A stretch of 64,000 nucleotides of DNA. Origin: Gentiana macrophylla. Lineage: Eukaryota; Streptophyta; Magnoliopsida; Gentianales; Gentianaceae. The notes below the pieces were generated by a model. That model was given only the letters and a program-made list of their open reading frames with translations, was not told where the DNA came from and ran no database searches. Shown piece by piece: positions 33,906-45,700 of this stretch (within the stretch, counting starts at the first letter, position 1; every line of letters begins with the position of its first letter). Position numbers and translations under genes: made by a program. The stretch is taken from assembly GCA_026214975.1 (NCBI GenBank), contig CM047806.1, positions 53,771,947 through 53,835,946 of the forward strand. Reading direction: 5' to 3'.

Positions 33906-34048
33906 CAGTGGCAAACCCATGAAAAGTTCTCAGTGGGGGCATCGGTGCAAATTCAAAAATCTAGTGGGGACATTAGTAGTGTTTAATCAAATTTCCGGAT
34001 CTCAGTGGGGGCACTGCCCCCACCCAATTGGCTATAGGTCCGCCCATG
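33906..34048. mobile_element. Small hAT-type MITE nested in the hAT element
   Basis: Starts CAGTGGCAAACCCAT and ends TAGGTCCGCCCATG (imperfect inverted repeats). Near-identical 8-bp flanks TGTATAAT (33898-33905) and TGTGTAAT (34049-34056). It contains the internal AGTGGGGGCACTGCCCCCACC palindrome-like block common to such MITEs. Confidence 0.7.
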
Positions 34049-34616
34049 TGTGTAATCTAATATATTTCAAAAATACGATCTTGAAACTCGTAAGGAACTT
34101 ATTTTTGTTAAGGAACTAAAAAAAATATATTTATGTTTTTGTGTGAAGATAAGCAAATTCTGTCACATGTATGATATTTTGAGAGTCTAAGTGATTTTTG
34201 CCTTGAATTTCTTTTATTTAATAGTTGTACCCCTAAAAAATAGTTTGTAGGATTTACACGTCATTTGTTCTAAGAATTCAACACATTTAGATACACAGGG
34301 ACAAGGAACAAACACCTTCAAATATCACGTTCTAAGGATTCAACACATATTTTAAAACTTGATGTTGAGTATTTACGTCAATTGTTATTAGTTAAAAAAA
34401 TTTATTATATGAGTTTTTGAAGTTCAATTGTAACAGAACCATATATCCATGGATATCCATTGACCCGTGGATATCCATGTGGGTAGGGCATGGGTAAAAG
34501 ATTTTCTACCCGCATGGGTAATGGGTAATGTATGGGTAGAAAAAAAAAATTGATAGGTAGGGTATGGATATAGCAAAACCCGCGCCCACCCGTACCCATT
34601 GCCATCTAGCAGGAGG

Positions 34617-34956
34617 GAGTAGGCAAAAGATAGAGTGAACTCAGTGAAGGAATTCGTTCAATAAGTTACATGAAAAAAGCGTCCATCAGTGATGCAATGA
34701 AACTTTATCGATTGGGAGAATAATCTGCTGCTGCTGGAGTAACTAGTGTCCTCCTAATGTTACCAAAAGTCTAATGGCACAATGTCTTTGCTTGATTTCT
34801 GTAGTAATTAAGTGTGGTGTAATTTGACACTTTTGTGATGGTTTGTCTGTAGTTGAACTGATAGCACACTGAATCGATATTTTAAAAGTTGATTCTTAGA
34901 GTCAAGAATCGACTTTAAAAAGTTTGAACTGTTGTATCGCAGATGATAATGGATAC
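34617..34956. other. Stretch without recognised features
   Basis: Non-coding. The first bases may continue the GC-rich retroposon-like segment across the hAT insertion. Nothing else is supported. Confidence 0.4.
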
Positions 34957-35107
34957 ATGTTAGTAGTAACGCAATAATCAGATGAAGTAGCCTTCTCCAG
35001 GGATGTATGTTTAAACTATGTTGCCATTATCATCATACATGTTAGTAGTAATGCAATAATCAGATGAAGTAGCCTTCTCCAGGGATGTATGTTTAAACTA
35101 TGTTGCC
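34957..35107. repeat. ~74-bp tandem duplication
   Basis: The unit ATGTTAGTAGTAA(C/T)GCAATAATC...CTATGTTGCCA occurs twice in a row. Part of it (CCAGGGATGTATGTTTAAAC) reappears at about 35431-35460, inside the next tandem array. Confidence 0.85.
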
Positions 35108-35563
35108 AAACAAATAAACATAAGCTTATACAAGCTAAATCCGAACTTTTTCACGAACGAACACATGGAAAGGAAACTCGAGAAAAAAAAAAGGATGTTC
35201 GTTTGAAGAACAGATAAACGTAAGCTTATACGAGCTAAATCCGAACATTTTCATGAACGAACACATGGTAAAGAAACCCGAGAAAAAAGGATGTTAGTTT
35301 GCAGATACGCGATGACGAAAAAAACGCAAACAGATAAACGTAAGCTTGTTCGAGCTAAATCCGAACTTTTTCATGAACAAACACATGGTAAAGAAAGCCG
35401 AGAAAAAAGGATGTTAGTTTGCAGCCTTATCCAGGGATGTATGTTTAAACTATGTTGCCAAACAAATAACGAGCTAAATCCGAACTTTTTCACGAAGGAA
35501 CACATGGAAAGGAAACTCGAGGAAAAAAAAAAAGGATGTTAGTTTGCAGATACATGATGACGA
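35108..35563. repeat. Four-copy ~100-119-bp tandem repeat
   Basis: Units start AAACA(A/G)ATAAACRTAAGCTT and contain GAGCTAAATCCGAACTTTTTC, AACACATGG and GAGAAAAAAGGATGTTAGTTTG. They start at about 35108, 35209, 35328 and 35459. Units differ in tail: some carry GATACGCGATGACGAAAA, one carries the CCAGGGATGTATG block. Exchange with the upstream duplication is therefore likely. Confidence 0.85.
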
Positions 35564-36457
35564 AAAAATGGCAAAAAAAATTTGGACCATTTCTCGATTT
35601 GTGCGTGTCGTCGCTTGCGCCTACGCTTGTCTTCTCTCAGATCGTCTAATTTTATCGGATGTCCCCGAAGGGACAAGATGAGGGTGTAAACAAGGGTAAT
35701 ATATCAAAGGCAACAGCAGCATCATCTCACGATGTGGGAGAAAAACAGGTCGCTATTATTTTGGTAAAACATGACTTCACTCTATTGATACAAGTTGTAA
35801 CAGTAATTGCTCTTTTGTGTATTCACTATCACTTGCTTTGGATCTTTGACTCTTATTTTATAAAAGCTTTCTTTAATCAAATTTGATCCTTAGCCAACCT
35901 ACAATCAAAAAATAATCACATGGATGCTAACATCTTGCGTGGGGAAGGGAATGCTACAGATGTACACAGTTCGATTTGATGCGGTTAATACCGTAACCGA
36001 AATCGAACCAAATATTTTGATTATTTTGAAACCTAAAACCGAAACCTAATCGTTGTTTTATGTACCGAATTGAATCAAACCAAAATATATTGTTTAGTTC
36101 GGTTTGGTTACCCGAAAACTGAAAATAAAATTTTATTTAACTATTCGGTTATAAACGGTTTTGTTTTTATTTGTTTTTTATTCAATTATAAATGGTTTTG
36201 ATAAAGGTTGGTTGTATAACGATTTTCCATAAATAGATATAATATATTTTGGTTATCAAAACTAGTCACACAAGTTGGTTATAAATGATTTAGTTATGGT
36301 TTTTATTTTGTTTGATATTCAGTTCGGTTAATGGTTGGTTTTTTATTCTATTCAAAGATCGGATAATTTATAGAATAACCGTAGTAAGCGAACCAAAAAT
36401 TTTGGTTTTCTTTATATTACTAACAAGAACCGAACCGAACCAAATCAAAAAATAAAA

Positions 36458-36499
<42 letters not shown>

Positions 36500-36519
36500 T
36501 TTTCATCAAGGAAAGTGTT
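35564..36519. other. Intergenic stretch with AACCG/CGGTT-rich repeat
   Basis: A frame at 35659 (MSPKGQDEGVNKGN) has no recognisable product. From about 35970 to 36440 the sequence is full of GGTTCGGTT/AACCGAACC-type motifs, ending GAACCGAACCGAACC. This is typical of an interspersed repeat with inverted ends, but I could not define its boundaries. A (TA)n/T-run lies at 36460-36503. Confidence 0.45.
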
Positions 36520-36528
36520 TTGTATTTA

Positions 36529-36730
36529 GAGTAATGATAGATGACAAATTGGTTAGTTTGTCTTAATAAATGAATTTAATACAACGGGATCTATACCGTT
36601 GATCATAATGAGTCAAATTGAAAATGATGTGATCATAATGAGTCAAATTGATAATGATGTAAATCTAATATGATTAACAGTATAGATTACCGTTGTGTTA
36701 TTCGTTGTGGCACAATCTCTATCATTACTC
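36529..36730. mobile_element. MITE with 9-bp target duplication in the MAK16 promoter region
   Basis: 202 bp with ends GAGTAATGATAGAT and ATCTCTATCATTACTC (inverted). Perfect 9-bp duplication TTGTATTTA at 36520-36528 and 36731-36739. Nine bases is the Mutator-superfamily length. A 30-bp internal direct repeat (GATCATAATGAGTCAAATTG) occurs at 36601 and 36631. It lies about 230 bp upstream of the MAK16 start codon. Confidence 0.85.
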
Positions 36731-36960
36731 TTGTATTTATGATGAAAGGCATGAAACGACAACGTCTGTTTGTGCCTACTAATTAATAACGAACGAAAAG
36801 TGCTAGAGGAATTAGAATTGCAGCAACAAATTGATTCCATCCTAAAACCCTAAACTCAAAACCGCAATACATAAACAACATAGCTGTTCCTCTTCCAGCT
36901 TTTCCCAAAACCTCAATCCCTCCTGTTTGGAAATTCAAAATTATAATTTGAGCAGAAAAG

Positions 36961-39900
36961 ATGCAACACGATGAGGTTATATGGCAAGTTATCAGGCACA
37001 ACCACTGCAGTTTTATGTCGAAGTAAGCTTCCTTCTTTACCGATCTTTGATAATTTATTGGTCTGCTACACTTTTCGTTTCTAACTTATATATATATTTT
37101 TTTTATATTTATTATATAACAGAATTGAAACGGGTATTTTTTGTCGAAACCCGTATAATGTTACTGGAATTTGCAACCGGAGCTCTTGCCCACTGGCTAA
37201 TAGTCGCTATGCCACCATTCGGGACCATGATGGTACTTTGTTTTCTTGTAAATGTTCTTAATTGACTTGATTCCTTGCTTTTGTTGGTGTATGCATAATG
37301 GATAACATTATTCAGCAGTGAAATGTTCATTTATTTATTTATTTATATATAGCCTCCAAATAGTTTTGGACTATTGACATTAAGCCCCTGTTTGGATTAA
37401 GAGAAAAGGGAGGAAGAGAAAAGAGAAGATTTGTTGGGATTTATTGTGGAGTGTATGGTAAACTTTATTATGAAGGAAATGGAGGGGAAGAGGGAAACCA
37501 AAGGAAAAGACCCAATACAATTTTAGCAACCTTTATTTCTTTGAAAATAGGATGGAAACATAAGGAAACCATTATTTTTTTGGTAAAATAGACTTCATAA
37601 TCTCTTCCCTCTCTTTTCGTTTCCGTCAAGTCCAATCCATAAGTAGACTTTACAATCTCTCATTCTCCTTTCCTTTCTTTTCTGTTATTATCTTCTCTTT
37701 TCTTTTCTATTTGTTTCCTTAAAAAATATTTGAACTTTTTTAATGTCGCTTTGATTATTTAGTTATCTGACAGTATCAGGATTTGATTTATGTTCTCAGG
37801 AGTGTTTTACTTGTACATGAAAACTATAGAAAGAGCTCACATGCCAAACAAATTATGGGAACGTGTTAAATTGCCCAGAAATTATGAAAAAGCTCTTGAA
37901 GTCATTGACAAACATTTGGTAATTAGCCTCCTGAATCCTGATTGATCTTGCATCCATTGCTCTTTCTATTACTGGTTTTATTTGTTGAAATTATCTGAGA
38001 CTTTGAACTTTTGCATCCTTTTTCTTTTTCTTCTCTCTGCAATGGTATGCAGATGTATTGGCCTAAGTTTCTTGTTCATAAAACAAAACAAAGATTGACC
38101 AAAATGACTCAGATGCGCATACGCATGAGAAGGCTTGCCCTGAAAACTAGGTTTGTCTTTAGCTTCTTATGGTTTAGAAAAATTATTGCTACTCATGGTT
38201 TGTGCTAGTAGTCATTTGGTTTTATTTCCTGTAATTAGTCTGACCAATCTCTTTTGGTATATTTGTAAGATCGTTACAGGGCAAAGGTTTATGCTTTGTT
38301 CGTTGTAGTTTGTTGCTAAGGTTTTTGACTTACATGAATTATGTTTGATGTACTAGTTTCAATGTAAAAATCTTGGCTTTTACTGTACATACCTCGTGGT
38401 TGCCTTCTATTGGCTTCTGGTTGTTTTCCACATTTTGTTGGTCCTTCAGCACAATTGTCTTCCTTTTATACTGAGATAGGTCGAGAATGCATGTGAAGAA
38501 AGAATTGTATGTTATATGACACCGTCTCTTCAAATTATGTCCATGATTCGATTGCTACATTCTACTGATGATAGTAGATGGGCTTATTTGTTTCAGTTGA
38601 AAGATGGTTTTGTTGCAGTATTTTGTTTAGGTAATAGTTGCTACAGTTTTGGATGTTTAAGGGACTTTATGATGTATCCCTGTATATTATAGCATATTCC
38701 CTGCCCCCACCTTTTTCATGGTTATGACTGACCTGAGATGTTTTTGTCCTGCACCTCGTCTAAAAGCCTTTGTTTGGTACAAGGGTGTAAGCAAGATGTA
38801 ATATGGTGACTAAAAGGCTGTATGCATACATGTTTGGTAACAAACTGAAGCGTTAGAAGAAAAGGCAGGATAGGGAATTGGCTTTAGCTTTGAGCAGTGA
38901 GAAATAGAAGGTGATGAGAGGGCGAATTGAAAGGGCTGACTAACATACGAAATATAATTATTGAGCGCAAAATCTTTTATGTACATGATCATTTTAAGGA
39001 GCAAACTAAGTGAATGTTTTTCCTCGTATCCGAATGAAGAAAAAATGTTTTCCTATTCCCTCTCTTGCTAAGGCCTTAGTCCTCTTCACGCTATGCTGTC
39101 TTGTAGAGAAAAGATAATGACTGTACCAAGAAAAGAGAAGAAGCGAGAGTCAAGGAGAGAAGAAAAGGCCGAGAAGGCAGCGGTTTTGGCTAAGGTTCTT
39201 GTAAACTTTATGCATTACTGATTGACGGAGTGATTCAATCTTTTCCTTTCCATTCAGCTAGTGAACTAATCCCGTGCATTATTTTCAGAATATTGAGAAG
39301 GAACTGCTTGAGCGCCTCGAGAAAGGAGTTTATGGTGACATATATAACTATCCCATGAGAGAATACAATAAAGTTCTTGATATGGTAGAACTACCTGCAA
39401 AAGCTGAAACTAATGATGAAGAGGTATTGATTTTTTTTTCCTGTCTGTTACAAAATCCCTCCCCCCAACAAAAAGAAATAAAAAGATGCACTTTAATTTA
39501 TTTGATAGAGGTCGTTATTTATGATATTTTGTCATTTGTTTTCGGCACTGGTGTGATGACCAGGAAGGTGAGACAGAGTATGTTGAAGGTTATGAGGATC
39601 TTGAAGAGGAGGAGGATATGGAGGATATGGAGAATATGGATATAGAAGACTTGGGAAACTTAGCAATGCATGGAAGCCGGCGTGCAAACAAAAATGCTGG
39701 TAGAGTTCTATTAACTCCCTTTTGTGTGTGTGTGCACGCGCGCGCGTTATGTATATTTTGAACACTGGCTTCATGTGTCGTCTAAGACTGCGATATCGCT
39801 CCGTCTTCTAATTCTATTGTAGTGTAAATTGTTCTTGTTTTTGGTATTTACGAAAATGCAACATACCCCTGAGGTATGGTATCATAATTTGGAATGGTTT

Positions 39901-40238
39901 ACTGGTGTAGATGGGATGGAAGATGACAATGATAACGCAGCTGAACGTAAGAGAAGCAGGAAGGATTCCGAGATCTCACGAAAGAGGCTTGAAAAAGATG
40001 AGACTAAAGCCAAGCTGAAGAAGAAGAAAGCAAGAGTTATTGTTGAGGTATAAATAGCTCTTAATTCTATGTCCTTTGTTATAATAGTTTTTTGTTAGTC
40101 TCTGTTAACATTTTTGCTGAAAAAAGATTTCATGTTCCATATGTTTATGATGTAAATAAACTATTAATGTTTTGTTAATTTCTCCACTTTCAGGTTGAGC
40201 ATGAAGATGGAAGTGAGAGGCAGGCTGCAATGCTCTAA
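36961..40238 (+). CDS. MAK16: MAK16, 60S ribosome biogenesis factor (nine exons)
   Basis: Exons, inferred from GT-AG borders and family alignment: 36961-37022, 37123-37232, 37800-37918, 38053-38150, 39107-39194, 39289-39423, 39564-39699, 39911-40047, 40194-40238. Joined they give 930 nt, 309 codons plus stop, the usual family length (~300). The N-terminus [20 protein letters not shown] is diagnostic. Conserved cysteines follow in [20 protein letters not shown], then [20 protein letters not shown], the basic [20 protein letters not shown], and [20 protein letters not shown]. An acidic Glu/Asp tract and a Lys-rich C-terminus ([12 protein letters not shown]) fit a nucleolar protein. MAK16 assembles with RPF1 on early pre-60S particles. 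I see no frameshift, stop or lost splice site, so the gene looks functional. Introns 2 and 4 are longest and AT-rich. The start is the ATG that gives the universal MQ-x-D-x-VIW N-terminus. Confidence 0.95.
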
Positions 40239-40661
40239 CTGACACTTTTAAGCCGGAAGTTGGACATTAAACAACAATTATTATGATTATTATTATTAAT
40301 ATATTTTGCTTAATATTTTATTTTGTATTCGAATTTTTGTTGTAATATTGATTTAATCTGTAGCATGAACCGTAGATTTTGGACCTTTTGAATTTTGCCA
40401 TGAAGTCTAGAAATGAAATTTTGAGCTCTTCGTCGTACGACTCATACCTCAATGCCAATTGTCTACTTGTTTGGATTCTCCCATCTTATGCATAAATTTG
40501 TGTGTATAGAGTGAATTCATGTATTTGTGTATCGTATGCCACACAGAATTTTAGTGGTGTTGTTTTTAATTGGAAAAGTGCATCAAGTCTTTTTGTCCAG
40601 GAATGATATCTCATGTTTGCCAGGCGGCGGCAGAAGTTTGATGATACATATTGAAAAATTG
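40239..40661 (+). other. MAK16 3' flank
   Basis: AT-rich sequence after the stop codon, presumably 3' UTR and poly(A) region (ATTATTATTATTAATATATTTT near 40282-40303; TTGTAATATTGATTT near 40339). No other gene is seen. Confidence 0.55.
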
Positions 40662-40663
40662 TA

Positions 40664-40823
40664 CTATCTCCATTTTTTTTTAACCGTCACATTTGAAGAA
40701 AAATAATCATTATTTTTGGATGAATACACTACTTTTAATTTTTAGGCAAGGTTACTATTTTTTCACGATGAACATGGTCAATTAATTTTTCTCCAATGAG
40801 TGTTAAAAAAAAAACGGAGGAAG
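40664..40823. mobile_element. Stowaway-like MITE
   Basis: 160 bp flanked by TA (40662-40663 and 40824-40825). Ends CTATCTCCATTTTTTTTTAA and TTAAAAAAAAAACGGAGGAAG are inverted copies of the CTCCCTCCGT terminus of Stowaway (Tc1/mariner) MITEs, with a few substitutions. Confidence 0.85.
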
Positions 40824-40825
40824 TA

Positions 40826-41211
40826 ATATTGAAGTGTAATATTATTTTTGTCCAGGTGGACTTAGCCCCCCTAAGCATACCACACACCTCCATCTTTGCT
40901 TATATTTTAATTAGTTACAATATATATGCCGTGCAAAGCACGGCATGCCCGTGACAATCTATTAACAATTGATATATATTGGACAACATATGCTTTAATA
41001 AAATACAAGCTTAGTGTAAAATATACCATTCAAACATTAGCACAACATGGCTCGGTTACGATACGGCATAAATAGATGCACCTAATTGAGGACCGTAATC
41101 CATGCTTCAATTGCCGATAAATCTAGACGAAATCCTTTTTTTTTTTATCAAAGACAAAATCCTAACACGAGCAAGAATAATGGGTTTCAACCTGTATCAA
41201 GAATACGTGTA
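40826..41211. other. Intergenic stretch with a strong hairpin
   Basis: The perfect inverted repeat GCCGTGCAAAGCACGGC lies at 40928-40944, a motif often seen in plant interspersed repeats. There is no ORF. Downstream sequence leads into the 3' end of the GT17 pseudogene. Confidence 0.5.
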
Positions 41212-42062
41212 TCAGATACTTTCTCTAAAACAATTCCCTGGTAAATGGTATTTGTATCTGTCTACATTTTCCAACAAATAAGCTCCTTTGCAAATAATCT
41301 TTTGAATTCTTTTCTAGTCAAGGAAATGAGAAAATCTCACGCGATCGGTCTGGCTGTAGGCTTTCATTTTGAATATAAAGTCACTAATTCTTTGAAAACA
41401 GAAGCTACAATGCCAGCCTGAATCTGATAAGAGGTAGTCAGTCTGGCGGTAATGCACATAACGGGTTTTACCACTTCTATATCTATGAACCGAAGCTCTC
41501 CAACTTTTATGGTCCACAACAAACTCGAAGGAATATAAGTAATTCTTCAAATGTAGATGCAGAACGGGAGGAATGTCGTCACACCACCGTAAGAGATTGA
41601 TTGTATGACCGCTAGGTATTTCGCTAACATCGGACATGATTACAACGTCATCATCTTCAATTCCAGCAATTTGAAGCAGTTTATCAACTGCTACTCTTTG
41701 ATGCCTCTTCAATAAACGGATTCTTCCCTCTCCGAAATCTTCCACCGAGAGTCCCATAAGTAAACCGAGGCTCGATGAATCTAATCTGGCCTCTATTGAG
41801 TGCAAATATGTGGGGCTTGGGGATGGCAGTAAATGTAGAGTTGGACTCAAAAAGAACGAAATGTGAAATGTGAGACATACGGATACAGTTCTTTCCAACA
41901 AATTTTCAACAAGTAGACTTCATTATTGAAAAGAACTGCATCAAATACTCGTCTAGGATAATCACAAATACCCCAGCCATGGAGTTTACAGAGATTTTCC
42001 ATTGAAATGTTCTCATGGTAATAGTGAGGAATCTCAAAGAATGGCTTGGGAGGTCACTGCCA
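41212..42062 (-). pseudogene. GT17 family beta-1,4-N-acetylglucosaminyltransferase pseudogene
   Basis: Read on the minus strand, recognisable blocks in order are: FFEIPHYYHENISMENLCKL and GWGICDYPRRVFDAVLFNNE (about 42050-41920); FVLFESNSTFTAIPKPHIFA with RFIEPRFTYGTLGGRF (about 41855-41730); QRVAVDKLLQIAGIEDDDVV, MSDVSEIPSGHTINLLRWCD, VLHLHLKNYLYSFEFVVDHK and SGWHCSFCFQRISDFIFKMK (about 41705-41345). The family is the plant GT17 (MGAT3-like) Golgi glycosyltransferases, whose core D-x-D motif appears as DVSEI rather than DVDEI. Two frameshifts (near 41865 and 41705) and a stop after FSHFLD (about 41314) are present. A deletion of roughly 30 codons before the terminal YLLENVDRYKYHLPGNCFRE also marks it as a pseudogene. 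The N-terminal membrane anchor is not found. Confidence 0.88.
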
Positions 42063-42769
42063 TAACGGACGCGGGAAAGCCAAAACCTTACCCCTGCGGA
42101 AAAATATGGGCAGTGACGCAAATTGGCAACGTAAGGAACAAAAGTATAATTCCTTTTGCATTTAGTCCCTGAAGAATGCAGCGTCGCCTTGCTATAATAT
42201 ACCCCGTAGGCGAATCCTACAGTATGTAAATAACCAAAACAACCTCATAAGACCAAATTTGATGATCATTTTAATACAAACATGCAATGATAGATGATAC
42301 ATTACAAATGTTGAATACAATTCCCACTACACACTTTCATGTCATTGATCGTGGTGGGACCCATTCCAATCAATGGGTCCTACAATTCAATCAATAATGA
42401 TAAAATGTGTAACAATAATGATAAAATGTGTAACAAAAATATGCTGAAATAGAAAAGAACTTATGATTTTCCCAACATTTCCAACTTTTTGATCTGGTGA
42501 ATGACTGTCCAGTTTCTACAAAGCAATGATAACAACAAATACACCGGCTCTATTTTCACTAATTGGGATCGTCTATATAAATCTGACTTTCTACATATTT
42601 TCAAAAAAGAAAAAGGAAAATCTTCAGAGAAGCATAATTTTCAGATATCATACCCTAACTCCATCAATTACCTTACGAAAGCAAGATGTATTACTCACTT
42701 AAAGTAAATACCATAATAACTCAAAGATAAACACCTGAGAAATTAATGACCTTCAGATGCTTGATATCC
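42063..42769. other. Stretch without a supported gene
   Basis: Upstream side of the GT17 pseudogene. It contains a perfect 21-bp tandem pair (AATAATGATAAAATGTGTAAC, 42393-42434) and the hairpin GGACCCATT...AATGGGTCC near 42357-42381. No coding evidence. Confidence 0.5.
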
Positions 42770-45700
42770 TTCACCTTCAGAAATTAATTACCTTACTTGT
42801 TTTGATTCCTTTTTGTTTCCCTAACTACTTTCTTATCACTCACTTTACATTGGGGACAATGCAAGTTCGTAAGTGGGGAATGGGAACGTAGTTAGTCCAA
42901 CAAAAGGTAATGTCATTAAATGTTTGAGAAACACTTAGTTTTGTGAATTTTCGAGCAATTTAAAGTTGAACAAACCACCTTTTGTGAAAAGATATGGTTT
43001 TGCAATTGATAGAGTGAGTACCTCAACGAAATGAGTAACCTTGGTGACATGTAAGTGCATTTTACTCGTGAATCTTTGTTTGTAGTGTGAATCCTTTGAG
43101 TACGTATATTCCGATCTTTTGTTAACATGTAAACTTTTGTGCAATCATGTAAGCATGCTTCCATAGCAACTAGAACTTAGGCTTGATATCCTTTCGAGGT
43201 GAAATAGAAAGGTGTTTGGAGTCGGATTTAGGGATGACGGTCATGGCATTTCTTTGACTCAACCATATCCAAATGGCCTTCCCGAACGTAATTTCCACCT
43301 GTCCCCATCTCAGCCTTTGTAGAGTGGTGAGACCCCACTCGAAACTAGCCATTCGTAATTAGCTTAATTATAATCTGACCCTTAGCCTAATTTTGGTCTA
43401 CATTCTCTTGATGTCCCGCAAGTTTAGCAATTTTTTATGTATTGTGTGGTGACAACATTTGAAATTGGGCAAGAGTTGGATGACATTATTTTGGCACAAA
43501 GTTGAGATGATATCTTTTGAAGTTCAGAGTCCTTTGCAAATTCCAAAAAGAAAAAAAAATCAAAAAAATCAAAAATCCAAAAAAAGTTTCCAAAAAAGGT
43601 TAATAAAGTTCAATAAATTTTGAGTCTTGAAGCAATTTTGAAGGACAAGTTTATCAAAGTCAAGTAACTCAAGCTTTGGGAAATTCCGTTGATTTGAAGC
43701 GGTGTTCTTATCTCTTTTGTTCTTTGTTGAAGTGGCCACCTCGACGATTTTTGCAAAAGAAGAAGAAGATATACCAATTCAACATTTTTGGAAGTGAAGG
43801 TGTAGAGGCTTGCTACCTTGCAATTGTTCTCTTTGATATATCATTTTTACCCTTCACTTAGCCAACTACCCGGCCTAACGTTACAAGCTTGCAAGTCCTA
43901 CCCGATCTAACTTCTTGACTCTGAATGCCTCGATTAGTGGAGATTGGTATCATTATTAAGCATATGGATTGCACCAAATAAGTCTTGCATGCATAATTTC
44001 ATAATTGGTTGCTTGGTAATTTGAGGAATATTCACACACACACTCCACTACTTTCTTAGATTCCGGTTAACATGTGGTTATAATGCATTTATTGGTTACA
44101 TCATCTAGTTGAGCTCTTACTTTTTTATGTTGTATGACCCTATCACTTGATATGAGTTGTTTTGTCGCTTTATTTGCTCGAGGACGAGCAAAAGCTAAGT
44201 GGGGATTGTGATGTGAGTCAACTAGTTGATGCATTTCACGATGTTTTATCCCTATTTCTCATGCATTTATTGATCGTATCAATTTGAGTCATTAGTTGCT
44301 CGGCCACCCAAATGTGTAGATAGTAATTATTATATGTAATATCATATTTTGATAGTTTTGTAACGGTTATAGTAACCGGAGCGTCGTGTCGGGTTTACGC
44401 TAGGTATTTTTGTGTTATATTGCAGGATTATAGGTTAACCAAGACCCAGAGTGACGCCACGTGTGAGCATAGCACATCTTTTGATGGCTAGGAGAGTGTG
44501 CCGGAAGCTAACAAGTCAAACGGGTCAACAGTCCTTAGTACTTCTACCATAGCATACATCTTCATGAGTGTTGTAGATAAAGAAAAGAGCTTTCCAACAC
44601 ATTTTAAATCACATCAATCGGAGCTTTATAACTCAAGTTATGGCTATTTTACTGAGTTGCTGTGAAATCGGCACAGGCCGGATCTTTTCGCGGCGCGCGC
44701 CGAACGTCACTGTAGCTATTCAGAGAGTTTCAGACCTTTAGCGGCGTACGCCAGAAAGTCGCAGAAAAAGCAGAATTCAGCATAAAAACTTCATTTGGAT
44801 CGATTTTTACCTAATTTTTGGACCCCAACTTCATCTTCTCCATTTCTCCTCTCCTTGAAAGCACCTCCACGCCCCAAGGGCTCTCCTAGCCTAACCATAG
44901 CAATAGTTTAGACATTAATTCTACTTGTAATCTTAAAAGAATCTCTACTTGAAGCTTTTGGAGTTGATTTTGTGAAGGAACCCATCTCTTTTGATGTAAT
45001 TTTTCTCCATGGATAAACCTTGAAGAGTCAATGCAATTATCCTCTTTTGAAATACTTTCAATCTTGTGGGTAAACTCTTCTCTTATTATTTCTAGTTTTA
45101 TGTTCATAGTTATGAAGTTCTTAAGTGACAATTTGACCTTCATAGCCATGGAAGGCTAAGCTTTTGCTAGCCAAGATGATGTATTCGTGATAGTTATTAA
45201 TCTCTATTAGTTGATTGGGAATGTGAATTTATGATTCATAGCTTCATGTGTGTTGTTTATCTTTTCCTATTTTCATTGAATTGCTTGTTGGTGTTAGATT
45301 GATCACCTAGCACTAGCACACACACACTTAGTTGAGACCGAAAGGAGATGCTTGGTGTGGGAGAAGGGATAGGAGAACCGGAAGGTAAAATCGACCTTAA
45401 ATGGAATTCGATTTCTTATCCGGGGGTTATTGACATTGTCATTGCATTCAAGATCTTAATCATGTTGAATCATTAGGTCTAGGACACTTAGACCAAGGAG
45501 GAGGCATAGAGTAGGTTCATTCACTCGTATGAGGGGAAACTACTAGCTTAAGAGTGCACCAGTAACACACACTTGAATACCATTGGAGGTTGGTAGGTAA
45601 TTCATTCCCATGATGCTGATAGAGGTTTGCTTGATCATTGCATTGTCTTGGGTAGGCTTTTTATCATTTTATCACCCTTTGTAGTAGTAGATTTTTAGAT

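Larger units (their letters stand above)
33257..34608. mobile_element. Ac-type hAT non-autonomous element
   Basis: Terminal inverted repeats TAGGGATGGCAAT and ATTGCCATCTA have the Ac-like TAGGGATG start. A perfect 8-bp duplication GCAGGAGG lies at 33249-33256 and 34609-34616. Subterminal GGGTAGGGTA/TACCC and GTGGATATCCA motifs recur at both ends. It encodes no transposase. It contains two TA microsatellites (33428-33467, 33659-33693) and a nested MITE. Confidence 0.9.

Noticed and set aside
35659..35886. 75-codon frame MSPKGQDEGVNKGN... upstream of MAK16
   Set aside because: No recognisable product and the hydrophobic second half follows a plausible splice donor. Evidence is too weak to call a gene.
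37384..37725. Possible MITE in MAK16 intron 2 starting CCCCTGTTTGGATTAAG
   Set aside because: The start resembles common plant MITEs, but I could not find a convincing inverted end or target duplication.
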